In this document: one piece after another, positions 55,432 through 64,000 of the stretch
Position numbering within the stretch: the stretch's first letter is position 1
How the letters are laid out: each line of letters opens with the position of its first letter
Source of the DNA: Gordonia asplenii
Lineage (GTDB): Bacteria > Actinomycetota > Actinomycetes > Mycobacteriales > Mycobacteriaceae
Reading direction: 5' to 3'
Length of the DNA stretch: 64,000 bases
Assembly: GCF_012933505.1 (NCBI RefSeq)
Contig: NZ_JABBNB010000022.1
Location: 1 to 64,000, forward strand
Notes under the pieces: generated by a model
Database searches by the model: none
The model's input: the letters and a program-made list of their open reading frames with translations, nothing else
Told to the model about the DNA's origin: nothing
Position numbers and translations under genes: made by a program

Positions 55432-57239
55432 TGGAACAGCTGACCTTCACCGACAGCGACCTCCCGGAGGTCGGTATGCCGACTCACGAGTCCGCCGCCG
55501 CACGGCGGCGCAGTCGCCGTACCTCCTCGCCGACCGAGGCCGAGCTGATCGCCGCGGTCTACGGCGGGATCGACCAGCCGCTGTTCGAGACACCCCTCGT
55601 CGTCGTGGACCTGGAGACCACCGGCGGCGCCGTCACCGACGCGATCACCGAGATCGGCGCGGTGCGCATCCAGCGCGGCGAGGTCGTCGGGGAGTTCGCG
55701 ACCCTCGTCGACCCGGGCCGCGACATCCCACCGCAGATCGTGACGCTCACCGGCATCACGACGGCCATGGTCACCTCCGCGCCGACGATCGCGTCTGTGC
55801 TGCCCGCGTTCGTCGAATTCGCCCGGGGCGCGGTGCTCGTGGCGCACAACGCCCGCTTCGACACCGGCTTTCTGCGCCGCGGCCTGCAGTCGCTCGATCT
55901 CGACTGGCCGTTCGCCGCGACGCTGTGCACCGTCGCGATGGCCCGCCGGATCCTGAGCCGGGACGAGGCGCCGACCGTCAAACTCGCCGCGCTGGCCGAT
56001 CTGTTCGACGTCGCCACCCGCCCCACACACCGAGCACTCGATGATGCCCGGGCGACCGTCGAGGTGTTCTACCGTCTCCTCGAGCGAGTCGGCAACCGCG
56101 GCGTGCACACCTACCGGGAGCTGTTGGAATACCTACCGCGCGCCACGCCCGCTCAACGTGCGAAGCGCCACCTGGCCGCCGCACTGCCCCGACGCCCCGG
56201 CGTCTACCTGTTCCGCGGCCCCGCCGACGAGGTGCTGTATGTAGGTACCGCGGTAGATCTTCGACGCCGCGTCTCGTCGTATTTCAGCGGCGCCGAGACG
56301 CGGCCGCGGATGTCGGAGATGGTGGCCCTCGCGACTCGCGTCGACCACGTCGAGTGCGCCCATGCCCTCGAAGCGGGCGTCCGCGAACTCCGGCTCCTGG
56401 CCGCCCACACCCCGGCCTACAACCGCAGATCCAAGCAGCCGCACAAGGGCTGGTGGATCGTGCTGACCAGCGAGCGCTTCCCCCGATTGCGCGTGAGTCG
56501 CAGCCCCGATGCCGACTGCATCGGCCCCGTCGCCAATCGTGTCACCGCGCAAGCGATCGCCGACCAACTGTCATCGGCGGCCCAGTTACGCACGTGCACA
56601 ACGCATTTGGGGTCGAAGACAAAACATCACTGGTGCCCGGCCGAGTCGCCCGGTGCGCGGGCTGTCGGCGGGTGCCGAGCCGCCAGTGAGGTTCCCCAGA
56701 CGCTTCCCGACTACCTGCCCCGGGTCAGCGCGGTCCACGCATTGCTCATCGGCACCTCCGACGACCTCCTGTGCACGCTGCGCGACCAGATGAACGGTTA
56801 CGCGGCGGCCGAGATGTTCGAGACCGCCGCGCGCCACCGCGACCGCCTCTCGGCGACGATCGACGCCCTCGCACGCTGCCAGCGCCTGCACGCGATGTGC
56901 TCGATCGCCGAACTCGTCGTCGCACGTTCCGACGGCGCACACGGTTGGGAGTTCGCCGTCGTCCGCCACGGACGGCTGGCGAACGCGGGCGTCGCCAGAC
57001 GCGGTACCGCGCCGATGGCCGTCGTCGACGCGCTGGTCAGTTCGGCTCAGACGGTGACCGCCGACGCCGGGCCGCTGCATGGTGCGCCGGCCGAGGAGGC
57101 GAGCCTCATCTATCGGTGGATCACCGAGCCCGGTGCGCGGATCGTCGCGACGTCCGACGCGCTGAGTCTTCCGGCACGGGCGGCGTGTCGGTGGGAGGGA
57201 TGGCTCAGCGTCGCGCGCGGCGCCCGGGCGATACGCTGA
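55431..57239 (+). CDS. DEDDh exonuclease fused to a UvrC-like GIY-YIG nuclease domain (Rv2191-like)
   Basis: 602 residues. Residues 50-230 are a DnaQ-type 3'-5' exonuclease: VVVDLETTGG, LVAHNARFDTGFL and HRALDDARATVEVF (DEDDh). Residues 250-340 are a GIY-YIG domain: RPGVYLFRGPADEVLYVGTAVDLRRRVSSYF, then VRELRLLAAHTPAYNRR. A UvrC-like C-terminal region follows, with a UvrB-contact-like helix (AAEMFETAARHRDRLSATIDAL), but no RNase H-like or HhH domains. A repair role is inferred. The GTG at 55431 is preferred; ATG 55401 is an alternative. Confidence 0.88.
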   Translation: MEQLTFTDSDLPEVGMPTHESAAARRRSRRTSSPTEAELIAAVYGGIDQPLFETPLVVVDLETTGGAVTDAITEIGAVRIQRGEVVGEFATLVDPGRDIPPQIVTLTGITTAMVTSAPTIASVLPAFVEFARGAVLVAHNARFDTGFLRRGLQSLDLDWPFAATLCTVAMARRILSRDEAPTVKLAALADLFDVATRPTHRALDDARATVEVFYRLLERVGNRGVHTYRELLEYLPRATPAQRAKRHLAAALPRRPGVYLFRGPADEVLYVGTAVDLRRRVSSYFSGAETRPRMSEMVALATRVDHVECAHALEAGVRELRLLAAHTPAYNRRSKQPHKGWWIVLTSERFPRLRVSRSPDADCIGPVANRVTAQAIADQLSSAAQLRTCTTHLGSKTKHHWCPAESPGARAVGGCRAASEVPQTLPDYLPRVSAVHALLIGTSDDLLCTLRDQMNGYAAAEMFETAARHRDRLSATIDALARCQRLHAMCSIAELVVARSDGAHGWEFAVVRHGRLANAGVARRGTAPMAVVDALVSSAQTVTADAGPLHGAPAEEASLIYRWITEPGARIVATSDALSLPARAACRWEGWLSVARGARAIR

Positions 57240-57244
57240 GGACC

Positions 57245-57520
57245 ATGATCACCGCCATCGTGCTCATTGCGGCCGACGTCCACAACATCCCCGAGACCGC
57301 CCAGGCAGTCGCCGACATTCCCGGCGTCACCGAGGTGTACTCCTGCGCGGGCGACGTCGACCTGATCGCCAAGATCCGGGTGCGTGACCACGAGCAGATC
57401 GCCGACGTGGTCACCGGCAAGATCAACCGACTCGCCGGCGTCACCCACACGACCACGCACATCGCCTTCCGCAGCTACTCCAGCGCCGACACCGAGGCCG
57501 CCTTCTCGATCGGCGAGTAG
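57245..57520 (+). CDS. Stand-alone Lrp/AsnC ligand-binding (RAM) domain protein
   Basis: 91 residues consisting only of the RAM fold: ITAIVLIAADVHNIPETAQAVADIPGVTEVYSCAGDVDLIAKIRV, then EQIADVVTGKINRLAGVTHTTTHIAFRSY. No helix-turn-helix is present, so it does not bind DNA itself; such proteins are thought to form oligomers that bind amino acids. It starts five bases after the exonuclease stop, suggesting one transcript. trpD converges from the other side with a 33-base gap. Confidence 0.88.
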   Translation: MITAIVLIAADVHNIPETAQAVADIPGVTEVYSCAGDVDLIAKIRVRDHEQIADVVTGKINRLAGVTHTTTHIAFRSYSSADTEAAFSIGE

Positions 57521-57553
57521 GCGGCGGAGCCGGCGAAACGAGGAGTACGGCGC

Positions 57554-58633
57554 TCAGGCGTTCGTCAGTGCAATCCAGTCGTCGAGCAGTCTGCTCGTCG
57601 CACCGGAGTCGATGGCCTCGGCCGCACGCTGCATGCCTGACCCCAGCGCCTCGACCAGATCGGGGCCTTCCAGCGGACCGGTCTGCTCGGCGGCGACGAT
57701 CGCTCCTGCCGAGTTGAGCAGCACCGCGTCGCGTACCGGCCCGGTCGCCCCGGCGAACAGATCACGAGCGACCGCGGCGTTGCGATCGGCGTCGCCACCA
57801 CGCAGGGCCGACAGCTCGACGATCTCGATACCCAGATCCGCGGGGTTCACCGTGGAGGTGGTGACGACGCCGTCGACCACCTGCCACACCGTCGACGTCC
57901 CCGTCGTCGTGAGCTCGTCGAGCCCGTCGTCGCCGCGCACCACGAGTACCGAGTTGCCGCGCTCGGCGAATGTGTCGGCCAGCACCGACGTGAGATCGCC
58001 GAAAGCGCAGCCGATCAGACCGGCCCGCGGCGACGCCGGGTTGGTCAGCGGACCGAGAACGTTGAACACGGTCGGGATGCCGATCTCTTTGCGCGGCGGC
58101 CCGACGAAGCGGAACGACGGATGAAACGCCGCCGCGAAGCAGAAGCCGATCCCGAGCTCGGCCACCGACCGTTCTACCTGTGCGGCGGACTGGTCGATCT
58201 TCACTCCCAGCGCCTCGAGCACGTCGGCGCCGCCGCTCTTCGACGACGATGCGCGGTTGCCGTGTTTGACCACCGCCAGACCGCTGGCCGCGACGACCAG
58301 GGACGACATCGTCGAGATGTTCACCGTGTGCGACCGGTCCCCACCGGTGCCGACGATGTCGAGCGCCGGGCGCGTCACCTTGACCAGCGTCGCGTGCGAG
58401 AGCATCGCCTCGGCCAGCCCGCGCAGTTCGGCGGGCGCCGCGCCTTTCATCTTCACGGCAACCGCGAATGCCGCGATCTGAGCGCTGGTCGCCGAATCCG
58501 TCATGATCTCGTTCATCGCCCAGCGAGCCTGATCGACGTCGAGATCATTGCCGTCGGCCACCGATCCGAGGATCTGTGGCCAGGTGAACTGTTCAGTTGC
58601 AGAGTCGGTCACCACACAGACAGTAGTCGGCAT
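57554..58633 (-). CDS. trpD: Anthranilate phosphoribosyltransferase
   Basis: 359-residue second enzyme of tryptophan synthesis (anthranilate plus PRPP). The PRPP loop is DIVGTGGDRSHTVNISTMSSLV; KHGNRASSSKSGGADVLEALG and FAAAFHPSFRFVGPPRKEIGIPTVFNVLGPLTNPA are hallmarks. ATG 58633 has GGAGG seven bases upstream. It is single-gene here, as Rv2192c is in M. tuberculosis, and divergent from ctaE across 195 bases. No trp leader peptide was seen. Confidence 0.97.
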   Translation of the reverse strand: MPTTVCVVTDSATEQFTWPQILGSVADGNDLDVDQARWAMNEIMTDSATSAQIAAFAVAVKMKGAAPAELRGLAEAMLSHATLVKVTRPALDIVGTGGDRSHTVNISTMSSLVVAASGLAVVKHGNRASSSKSGGADVLEALGVKIDQSAAQVERSVAELGIGFCFAAAFHPSFRFVGPPRKEIGIPTVFNVLGPLTNPASPRAGLIGCAFGDLTSVLADTFAERGNSVLVVRGDDGLDELTTTGTSTVWQVVDGVVTTSTVNPADLGIEIVELSALRGGDADRNAAVARDLFAGATGPVRDAVLLNSAGAIVAAEQTGPLEGPDLVEALGSGMQRAAEAIDSGATSRLLDDWIALTNA

Positions 58634-58828
58634 CCGATCACCTCCCCGGTGCAGGCGCACCGACGGGCCCGCGTGGCCCGTTCTCAGCGTCGTCTCACCT
58701 GTTTTTCAGTGTCGTGACACGCCGAACGGCACTCGGCGCAGGTCTCCTACCTGGGTCTCGTCAATTTCTTCGACCAATTTCTCGACCCCGGTGGTCACCG
58801 CTTACTACGAACCGTCATACTTTCATCT

Positions 58829-59440
58829 GTGACTAGCGCTGCAGGTACCCAAGGAACGGCCATCACGGCGCGGGTGCACTCGCTGAACCGTCCTAATATG
58901 GTCAGCGTCGGCACGATCGTGTGGCTCTCCAGTGAGTTGATGTTCTTCGCCGGACTATTCGCGATGTATTTCGTGGCCCGAGCGAATTCCAATATCGGAT
59001 GGCCGCCAGAGCCGACCGAGCTGAACCTCGGTTTGGCGATCCCCGTCACGACAGTTCTGATCCTGTCGTCGGTGACCTGCCAGATGGGCGTCTTCGCCGC
59101 CGAGCGAGGCGACGTCTTCGGCTTGCGCCGTTGGTACATCCTGACCTTCCTGATGGGCGCATTCTTCGTCGCCGGCCAGGGCTACGAGTACTCACACCTC
59201 GTCGCCGAAGGCACCACCCTGTCGTCCAGCGCCTACGGCTCGACGTTCTACATGGCGACCGGCTTCCACGGCATGCACGTCATCGGTGGTCTGGTGGCGT
59301 TCGTCTTCCTGCTGATCCGCACCAAGCTTTCGAAGTTCACCCCGGCCCAGGCGACCGCGGCGATCGTCGTGTCCTACTACTGGCACTTCGTCGACATCGT
59401 CTGGATCGGCCTGTTCGTCACGATCTACTTCATCCGCTGA
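58829..59440 (+). CDS. ctaE: Cytochrome aa3 oxidase subunit III
   Basis: 203 residues with five membrane helices. Conserved: [74 protein letters not shown] and [14 protein letters not shown]. It is part of the bcc:aa3 respiratory supercomplex. The GTG at 58829 has no clear ribosome site, and CATACTTTCATCT precedes it, so the transcript may be leaderless. qcrC follows after 62 bases. Confidence 0.96.
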   Translation: MTSAAGTQGTAITARVHSLNRPNMVSVGTIVWLSSELMFFAGLFAMYFVARANSNIGWPPEPTELNLGLAIPVTTVLILSSVTCQMGVFAAERGDVFGLRRWYILTFLMGAFFVAGQGYEYSHLVAEGTTLSSSAYGSTFYMATGFHGMHVIGGLVAFVFLLIRTKLSKFTPAQATAAIVVSYYWHFVDIVWIGLFVTIYFIR

Positions 59441-59502
59441 CGAACCACCCCACGACTTTCAGCCCGATAGTTTTCAAAATCCGTCCGCATAGAGAGACAC
59501 AG

Positions 59503-60441
59503 ATGAGCTCATCTCCACCGCGACTGTCGGATGACGCGACCGACACCGACCGAGACACTCGGCCCGCTCGCAACGCTCCCGGCGCCGGTCAGGCTGCGCG
59601 CAGCGCCCGCTCGCGCCGCAAACTGCGTCGGCGAGCCAGCGGCGTGATGCTGTTGATGCTCGGCCTGGTGGCCGCAGGCGTCATCGCCTCGCTCCTGACT
59701 CCCAAGCCGCAGGTCGCCACTGCCGACCCGTCCAACGCGTCACTGATCTCCGATGGCAAGAAGCTGTACGACACCTCGTGCATCACCTGCCACGGCGCCA
59801 ACCTGCAGGGCGTCACCGACCGCGGTCCGTCTCTCATCGGAGTCGGCGATGCCGCGGTCTACTTCCAGGTGTCCACCGGCCGCATGCCCGCAGCGCGTGG
59901 CGAGGCACAGGCGCAGCGCAAGCCGGAGAAGTTCACCGCGGCTCAGATCGAGCAGCTCGGCGCATACATCCAGTCGCAGGGCGGTGGCCCGAAGGTCTAC
60001 CCCGAACGCAACCCCGACGGATCGGTCAAGCACGACAAGAACGGCGTCGTCGTTCTCGCACAGGAAAGCCTGCGCGGCGAGAACCTCGGTCGCGGCAGCG
60101 AGCTCTTCCGTCTCAACTGCGCGTCGTGCCACAACTTCACCGGTCGTGGCGGTGCGCTGTCGTCGGGCAAGTACGCTCCGCCGCTCGACGCACCGAACGA
60201 GCAACAGCTGTACACCGCGATGCTCACCGGCCCGCAGAACATGCCGAAGTTCTCCAACCGTCAGCTGTCGCTGGAGGAGAAGAAGGACATCATCGGCTTC
60301 GTCAAGTACGTCACCGAATCGCAGCCGCAGGGCGGTTTCGCACTCGGTGGTTTCGGACCTGTCTCTGAGGGCATGGTCATGTGGGTGGTCGGCGTCGGAG
60401 CGATCGTCGCCTTCGCAATGTGGATGGGATCACGTTCATGA
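59503..60441 (+). CDS. qcrC: Dihaem cytochrome c subunit of the bcc complex
   Basis: 312 residues. A basic N-terminus, a membrane helix ([19 protein letters not shown]), two cytochrome c domains with CITCH and CASCH haem-binding motifs, and a C-terminal anchoring helix ([19 protein letters not shown]). It replaces soluble cytochrome c in actinobacteria, passing electrons to the aa3 oxidase. The ATG at 59503 is used; the open frame upstream belongs to ctaE. Its stop overlaps qcrA (ATGA). Confidence 0.96.
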   Translation: MSSSPPRLSDDATDTDRDTRPARNAPGAGQAARSARSRRKLRRRASGVMLLMLGLVAAGVIASLLTPKPQVATADPSNASLISDGKKLYDTSCITCHGANLQGVTDRGPSLIGVGDAAVYFQVSTGRMPAARGEAQAQRKPEKFTAAQIEQLGAYIQSQGGGPKVYPERNPDGSVKHDKNGVVVLAQESLRGENLGRGSELFRLNCASCHNFTGRGGALSSGKYAPPLDAPNEQQLYTAMLTGPQNMPKFSNRQLSLEEKKDIIGFVKYVTESQPQGGFALGGFGPVSEGMVMWVVGVGAIVAFAMWMGSRS

Positions 60442-61595
60442 GTGCAAACGACAAGGACACGCCGTCCAACGAAGAACTCGAGCAGATGTCGAACGACGAA
60501 CTCGTCAAACTCGGCCTCAACCTCGACGGCGTCGAAGTTCTGCATCGCGAGCCGCGTTTCCCCGAGCCGGGTACCAAGGCAGAGAAGCGCGCCGAACGGA
60601 CCGTCGCGTTCTGGTTCGCCCTGGCCGGTGTCTCGGCCATCGCCTGCTTCATCATCTTCATCTGGAACCACTGGCAGTTCGCACTGCCCGGCGATGACAA
60701 CTACTGGCGCTACACGCTGAACACGCCGCTGCTGGGCATCACCTTCGGCTTGGCGATCCTGTCCATCGGTATCGGCGTGGTGCAGTTCACCAAGCGCTTC
60801 ATTCCCGCAGAGATCGCGGTGCAGGATCGTCACGACGGCGGGTCCAAAGAGGTCGACAAGAAGACCACGGCCGCACTGCTGGGCAACTCGCTGGAGACCT
60901 CGACCCTCCCCCGCCGCAAGATGATCCTCGGATCGGCTGCGTTCGGCCTGGGTGCGTTCGCTCTCACCGGACTGGTCGCGGCCCTCGGCGGCATCATCAA
61001 GAACCCGTGGGCGCTGCGCGACAAGGCACCGCTGTGGCACACCGGCTGGTCGCCGATCTACAACCCGCCGGAGCTGCCCAACGAGACCGTGTTCCTTCGT
61101 CGCGACACCGGCAACCCCTACCAGGTTGCTCTCGTCCGTCCTGAGGATCTCGACGCGGGCGGCATGGAGACCGTCTTCCCGTGGCGCGTCTCCGACGGCA
61201 AGGGCGAGACCGAGGAATCGCGGGAGAAGCTGCTCTTCGGTCTGCGCTACGTGAGCAACCCGGTGATGCTGATTCGCCTGCGTCCCGAGGACGCGGCCCG
61301 CGCGGTCAAGCGCAAGAATCAGGAGAGCTTCAACTACGGCGACTACTTCGCCTACACCAAGGTCTGCAGTCACCTCGGCTGCCCGACCTCACTGTATGAG
61401 CAGCAGACCAATCGAATCCTGTGCCCGTGCCACCAGTCGCAGTTCGATGCTCTGCACTACGCCAAGCCGGTCTTCGGGCCCGCTGCGCGCGCGCTGGCCC
61501 AGCTGCCGATCACAGTGAATAATCAGGGGTATCTGGTCGCTGCCGGCGACTTCATCGAGCCCGTCGGACCGGCATTCTGGGAGCGCAAGTCATGA
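60438..61595 (+). CDS. qcrA: Rieske iron-sulphur subunit of the bcc complex
   Basis: 385 residues. Three N-terminal helices (about residues 55-77, 96-118 and 165-188) are typical of actinobacterial QcrA, with a long cytoplasmic start. The 2Fe-2S ligands are in [10 protein letters not shown] and CPCHQSQFD. It carries electrons from menaquinol to QcrC. ATG 60438 overlaps the qcrC stop and its own stop overlaps qcrB. Confidence 0.96.
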   Translation: MSANDKDTPSNEELEQMSNDELVKLGLNLDGVEVLHREPRFPEPGTKAEKRAERTVAFWFALAGVSAIACFIIFIWNHWQFALPGDDNYWRYTLNTPLLGITFGLAILSIGIGVVQFTKRFIPAEIAVQDRHDGGSKEVDKKTTAALLGNSLETSTLPRRKMILGSAAFGLGAFALTGLVAALGGIIKNPWALRDKAPLWHTGWSPIYNPPELPNETVFLRRDTGNPYQVALVRPEDLDAGGMETVFPWRVSDGKGETEESREKLLFGLRYVSNPVMLIRLRPEDAARAVKRKNQESFNYGDYFAYTKVCSHLGCPTSLYEQQTNRILCPCHQSQFDALHYAKPVFGPAARALAQLPITVNNQGYLVAAGDFIEPVGPAFWERKS

Positions 61596-63253
61596 GCCGT
61601 ATTGCCACTCAGGCAGAAGAAGTCGATTCGCGGTATCACCTCGCCGCCGGAATGCGGCGCCAGATCAACAAGGTCTTCCCGACGCACTGGTCGTTCCTGC
61701 TCGGTGAGGTCGCGCTCTACGCCTTTGTGATCCTGCTGCTCTCGGGTGTGTACCTCACCCTGTTCTTCGACCCGTCGATGAGCGAGGTCACCTACCACGG
61801 TGCCTATCAGCCGCTCAACGGCGTGATGATGACCAAGGCCTACGAGACCACCCTGAACATCTCGTTCGAGGTGCGTGGCGGCCTGTTCGTGCGCCAGATC
61901 CACCACTGGGCCGCGCTGCTGTTCGCCGCGGCGATCATCATTCACATGCTGCGCATCTTCTTCACCGGTGCGTTCCGACGTCCCCGCGAGGCCAACTGGA
62001 TCATCGGCTGCCTGCTGCTGATCCTGGCGATGTTCGAAGGCTTCTTCGGCTACTCGCTGCCCGACGACCTGCTGTCCGGCACCGGCGTGCGCGCCGCGAT
62101 GAGCGGCATCGTCCTCGGAATTCCGCTGATCGGTACCTGGATTCACTGGGCGCTGTTCGGTGGGCAGTTCCCCGGCGACATCATCATCCCGCGCATGTAC
62201 GTGATCCACATCCTGCTGTTCCCGGGCATCATCCTGGCTCTGATCGGCGCGCACCTCGCGCTGGTCTGGTACCAGAAGCACACCCAGTTCCCCGGCCCCG
62301 GCCGCACCGAGAAGAACGTCGTCGGCGTGCGCATCATGCCGGTGTTCGCGACCAAGGCCGGCGCCTTCTTCGCGATCGTGTTCGGCATCCTGGCGATCAT
62401 GGCGGGCATCTTCCAGATCAACCCCGTCTGGGTGCTCGGCCCGTACAACCCGGCGCACGTGTCGGCCGGTTCGCAGCCTGACATCTACATGATGTGGACC
62501 GACGGTCTGGCCCGTTTGATGCCGGCCTGGGAGCTCTACCTGGGCAACTACACGATTCCCGCGATCTTCTGGGTGGTCGTGATCATCACGATCATGTTCA
62601 CGCTGATGTTCGCCTACCCGTGGATCGAGAAGCGCCTCACCGGTGACGACGCGCACCACAACCTGTTGCAGCGTCCGCGCGACGTTCCGGTCCGCACCGG
62701 CCTGGGCGCCATGGCCGTGTCGTTCTACGTGATCCTCACGCTCTCGTGCATGAACGACATCATCGCGCTGAAGTTCCACGTGTCCCTCAACGCGACCACT
62801 TGGATGGGCCGCATCGGCCTGATCGTGATCCCGCCGCTGGCGTACTTCATCGCCTACCGCTGGGCACTGTCGCTGCAGCGCAGCGACCGCGCGGTGCTGG
62901 AGCACGGCATCGAGACCGGCATCATCAAGCGGCTGCCGCAGGGTGAATACATCGAGATCCATCAGCCGCTGGGGCCGGTCGACAGCCACGGGCACCCGAT
63001 TCCGCTCCCCTACGAGGGCGCGGCTCTGCCGAAGCGAATGAACAAGCTCGGCTCCGCCGGTTCGCCGGGTACCGGCTCGCTGATGGTCGCCGATCCTCCG
63101 GATCAGCAGGAGCTCAACTCCCATCACGTCGAGGAACATCGACGGGACGAGGCGAGGGTCCTGCGCGAGCTGCAGGCGATCGGTGGGAACCCGCTCGATC
63201 CGCAGACTCCGGCATCGGACGACGGGACGACCAGTCTGCAGAAGAACGACTGA
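61592..63253 (+). CDS. qcrB: Cytochrome b subunit of the bcc complex
   Basis: 553 residues, eight or more helices and a C-terminal extension of about 120 residues usual in this order. Haem ligands lie in [21 protein letters not shown] and [21 protein letters not shown]. The menaquinol site region [16 protein letters not shown] corresponds to the M. tuberculosis segment around Thr313 that changes Q203 sensitivity, and Thr is present here. It ends in a polar tail ([13 protein letters not shown]). A strong terminator follows 16 bases after the stop. Confidence 0.97.
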   Translation: MSRIATQAEEVDSRYHLAAGMRRQINKVFPTHWSFLLGEVALYAFVILLLSGVYLTLFFDPSMSEVTYHGAYQPLNGVMMTKAYETTLNISFEVRGGLFVRQIHHWAALLFAAAIIIHMLRIFFTGAFRRPREANWIIGCLLLILAMFEGFFGYSLPDDLLSGTGVRAAMSGIVLGIPLIGTWIHWALFGGQFPGDIIIPRMYVIHILLFPGIILALIGAHLALVWYQKHTQFPGPGRTEKNVVGVRIMPVFATKAGAFFAIVFGILAIMAGIFQINPVWVLGPYNPAHVSAGSQPDIYMMWTDGLARLMPAWELYLGNYTIPAIFWVVVIITIMFTLMFAYPWIEKRLTGDDAHHNLLQRPRDVPVRTGLGAMAVSFYVILTLSCMNDIIALKFHVSLNATTWMGRIGLIVIPPLAYFIAYRWALSLQRSDRAVLEHGIETGIIKRLPQGEYIEIHQPLGPVDSHGHPIPLPYEGAALPKRMNKLGSAGSPGTGSLMVADPPDQQELNSHHVEEHRRDEARVLRELQAIGGNPLDPQTPASDDGTTSLQKND

Positions 63254-63268
63254 TCCGGCACTTCCACG

Positions 63269-63307
63269 GCAACGGGCCGCGGCGCGAACTGCGCCGCGGC
63301 CCGTTGC
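63269..63307. terminator. Strong bidirectional terminator after qcrB
   Basis: Perfect 17-bp stem (63269-63285 with 63291-63307), loop GAACT, followed by TTTCGTCT on the plus strand. It lies between the convergent qcrB and SRPBCC genes and can serve both. Confidence 0.93.
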
Positions 63308-63320
63308 TTTCGTCTCTCCC

Positions 63321-63785
63321 CTACCCCGTGACGAACTTCGCGAGCTGCGCGAGCGACGACGCCATGCCCAGCGCGTGGTCGGAATCGTCGATGCCGGGCG
63401 GAACATCGCTCGCCACGATGTCCACTCGCGTGCCGCCCACGTCAGGTCTCAGGTTCCAGGTCATCGTCATCGCGCCCGCGAAGGCGGGGTCGTCGGAGAC
63501 GAACACCGACCGCCACCCGATCCGGCGGTCGGGCACCAGCTCGACGACGTCAGAGCACACCTCATCGGAGTCGGGCGTCGACTTGCCCTGTCCCCCACCG
63601 GATTCGACGAAGGTCAGCGTGAGGCACAGCTGCCCGCCCAGTACGGCGTCGTAATGCGTTACCCGACAGGTCATTCCGCTCGGCGGCAGCCACACCTCAA
63701 GGGCGCCGGGATCGGTCAGTGCCGCGAAGATCTTCGACGCCGGGGCTGCGATGCTTCTCGACGCCCGATCCTCCCGCCCGGCCAT
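63321..63785 (-). CDS. SRPBCC (AHSA1-like) protein
   Basis: 154 residues: SRSIAAPASKIFAALTDPGALEVWLPPSGM, DAVLGGQLCLTLTF, DRRIGWRSVFVSDDPAFAGAMTMTW and a C-terminal helix (DHALGMASSLAQLAKFV). This is the Aha1/START-like fold often used for hydrophobic ligands; function unknown. ATG 63785 with GAGG five bases upstream is preferred to an in-frame GTG at 63821. It starts seven bases after the stop of the acetyltransferase gene upstream. Confidence 0.85.
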   Translation of the reverse strand: MAGREDRASRSIAAPASKIFAALTDPGALEVWLPPSGMTCRVTHYDAVLGGQLCLTLTFVESGGGQGKSTPDSDEVCSDVVELVPDRRIGWRSVFVSDDPAFAGAMTMTWNLRPDVGGTRVDIVASDVPPGIDDSDHALGMASSLAQLAKFVTG

Positions 63786-63792
63786 CGTCGCC

Positions 63793-64000
63793 TCACCAGA
63801 GCGGGCCGGCGCGCCAATCACACGCCAGGCTGCCGCTGAGGTCGATTACGCCCGCACCCCACACCATGACCGACCCGACGTCGCCCGGCGTCGTACGGTA
63901 GCCCTCAGGCGCCAAGACACCGAGTTCGCCGGACCAGACACGCCAGCCCCGACGCCGGTACAGTCCCGCGCCCTGTTCCGAGGCGCTCAGCGCCCCGAGG
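63793..64000 (-). CDS. Aminoglycoside 2'-N-acetyltransferase-like protein, C-terminal part
   Basis: The last 69 codons of a GNAT protein whose start lies beyond the window. The visible residues GALSASEQGAGLYRRRGWRV, LGVLAPEGYRTTPGDVGSV and the end SLACDWRAGPLW resemble the C-terminus I recall for mycobacterial AAC(2')-I (ALSAS..RLY..RGW, LAPTG, ELMCDWRAGDVW). These enzymes acetylate the 2'-amino group of aminoglycosides and may also act on wall components. Resistance cannot be claimed from this fragment. Confidence 0.82.
   Translation of the reverse strand, partial: LGALSASEQGAGLYRRRGWRVWSGELGVLAPEGYRTTPGDVGSVMVWGAGVIDLSGSLACDWRAGPLW

Noticed and set aside
58999-59502. Upstream extension of qcrC
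   Set aside because: It lies within ctaE in another frame; ATG 59503 starts the conserved protein.
61523-63406. 627-codon minus-strand ORF opposite qcrB
   Set aside because: Antisense to a highly conserved respiratory gene and without any domain.

Overview
This window reads as a chromosomal segment of a GC-rich, mycolic-acid actinobacterium (order Mycobacteriales), most likely Gordonia or a close relative. The evidence is gene order matching Mycobacterium tuberculosis Rv2144c-Rv2196 nearly gene for gene, Wag31/SepF/MptA/MptC/PimB/LppM/PknL homologues, a translational ileS T-box, and dispersed intergenic repeats carrying CTGGTTGAGC and GTGTCGAAACC cores. Species assignment is inference from remembered homologues; no search was run.

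Region 1 (1-24,560, all minus strand) is the division and cell wall (dcw) cluster, transcribed from mraZ (24,104) down to ileS (166): mraZ, rsmH, ftsL-like, ftsI/pbpB, murE, mraY, murD, ftsW, murG, murC, ftsQ, ftsZ, yfiH/pgeF, yggS, sepF, yggT, wag31, a membrane protein, and ileS behind a T-box. Many genes overlap by 4-16 bp, so translation is probably coupled. The main anomaly is at murF. No complete murF lies between murE and mraY; instead murE carries an in-frame C-terminal module resembling only the last domain of MurF, followed by short tandem repeats.

Region 2 (24,560-34,344) holds a DUF3040 gene and a HEPN-like gene behind a promoter with a perfect LexA/SOS box, then a plus-strand run: GNAT, CrtO-like ketolase, LppM, prenyl synthase (CrtE/IdsA), CrtI, MptA, CrtB. 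Carotenoid genes and lipoarabinomannan genes are interleaved there, mostly with stop/start overlaps.

Region 3 (34,345-41,381) is repeat-rich. It has a 13E12-type DUF222-HNH gene between two roughly 1 kb non-coding stretches full of repeats, then divergent pknL and its small DNA-binding partner, a 42-bp tandem repeat, a seven-unit 27-bp array, and aroG.

Region 4 (41,485-54,892) is envelope metabolism: an exoribonuclease, MptC mannosyltransferase, acyltransferase, ROK glucokinase, an ArsA-like protein with a degenerate P-loop, two SRPBCC proteins, FadD15, then PimB with a zinc-metalloprotease-like lipoprotein and two NlpC/P60 hydrolases. A cyclic-di-AMP (ydaO-type) riboswitch precedes the first hydrolase.

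Region 5 (54,893-64,000) has a small cysteine-motif protein, a DEDDh exonuclease/GIY-YIG fusion, a stand-alone Lrp ligand-binding domain, trpD, and the respiratory operon ctaE-qcrC-qcrA-qcrB ending in a strong terminator. At the right edge are an SRPBCC gene and the C-terminus of an AAC(2')-type aminoglycoside acetyltransferase. I saw no tRNA, rRNA, CRISPR array, insertion sequence or prophage.
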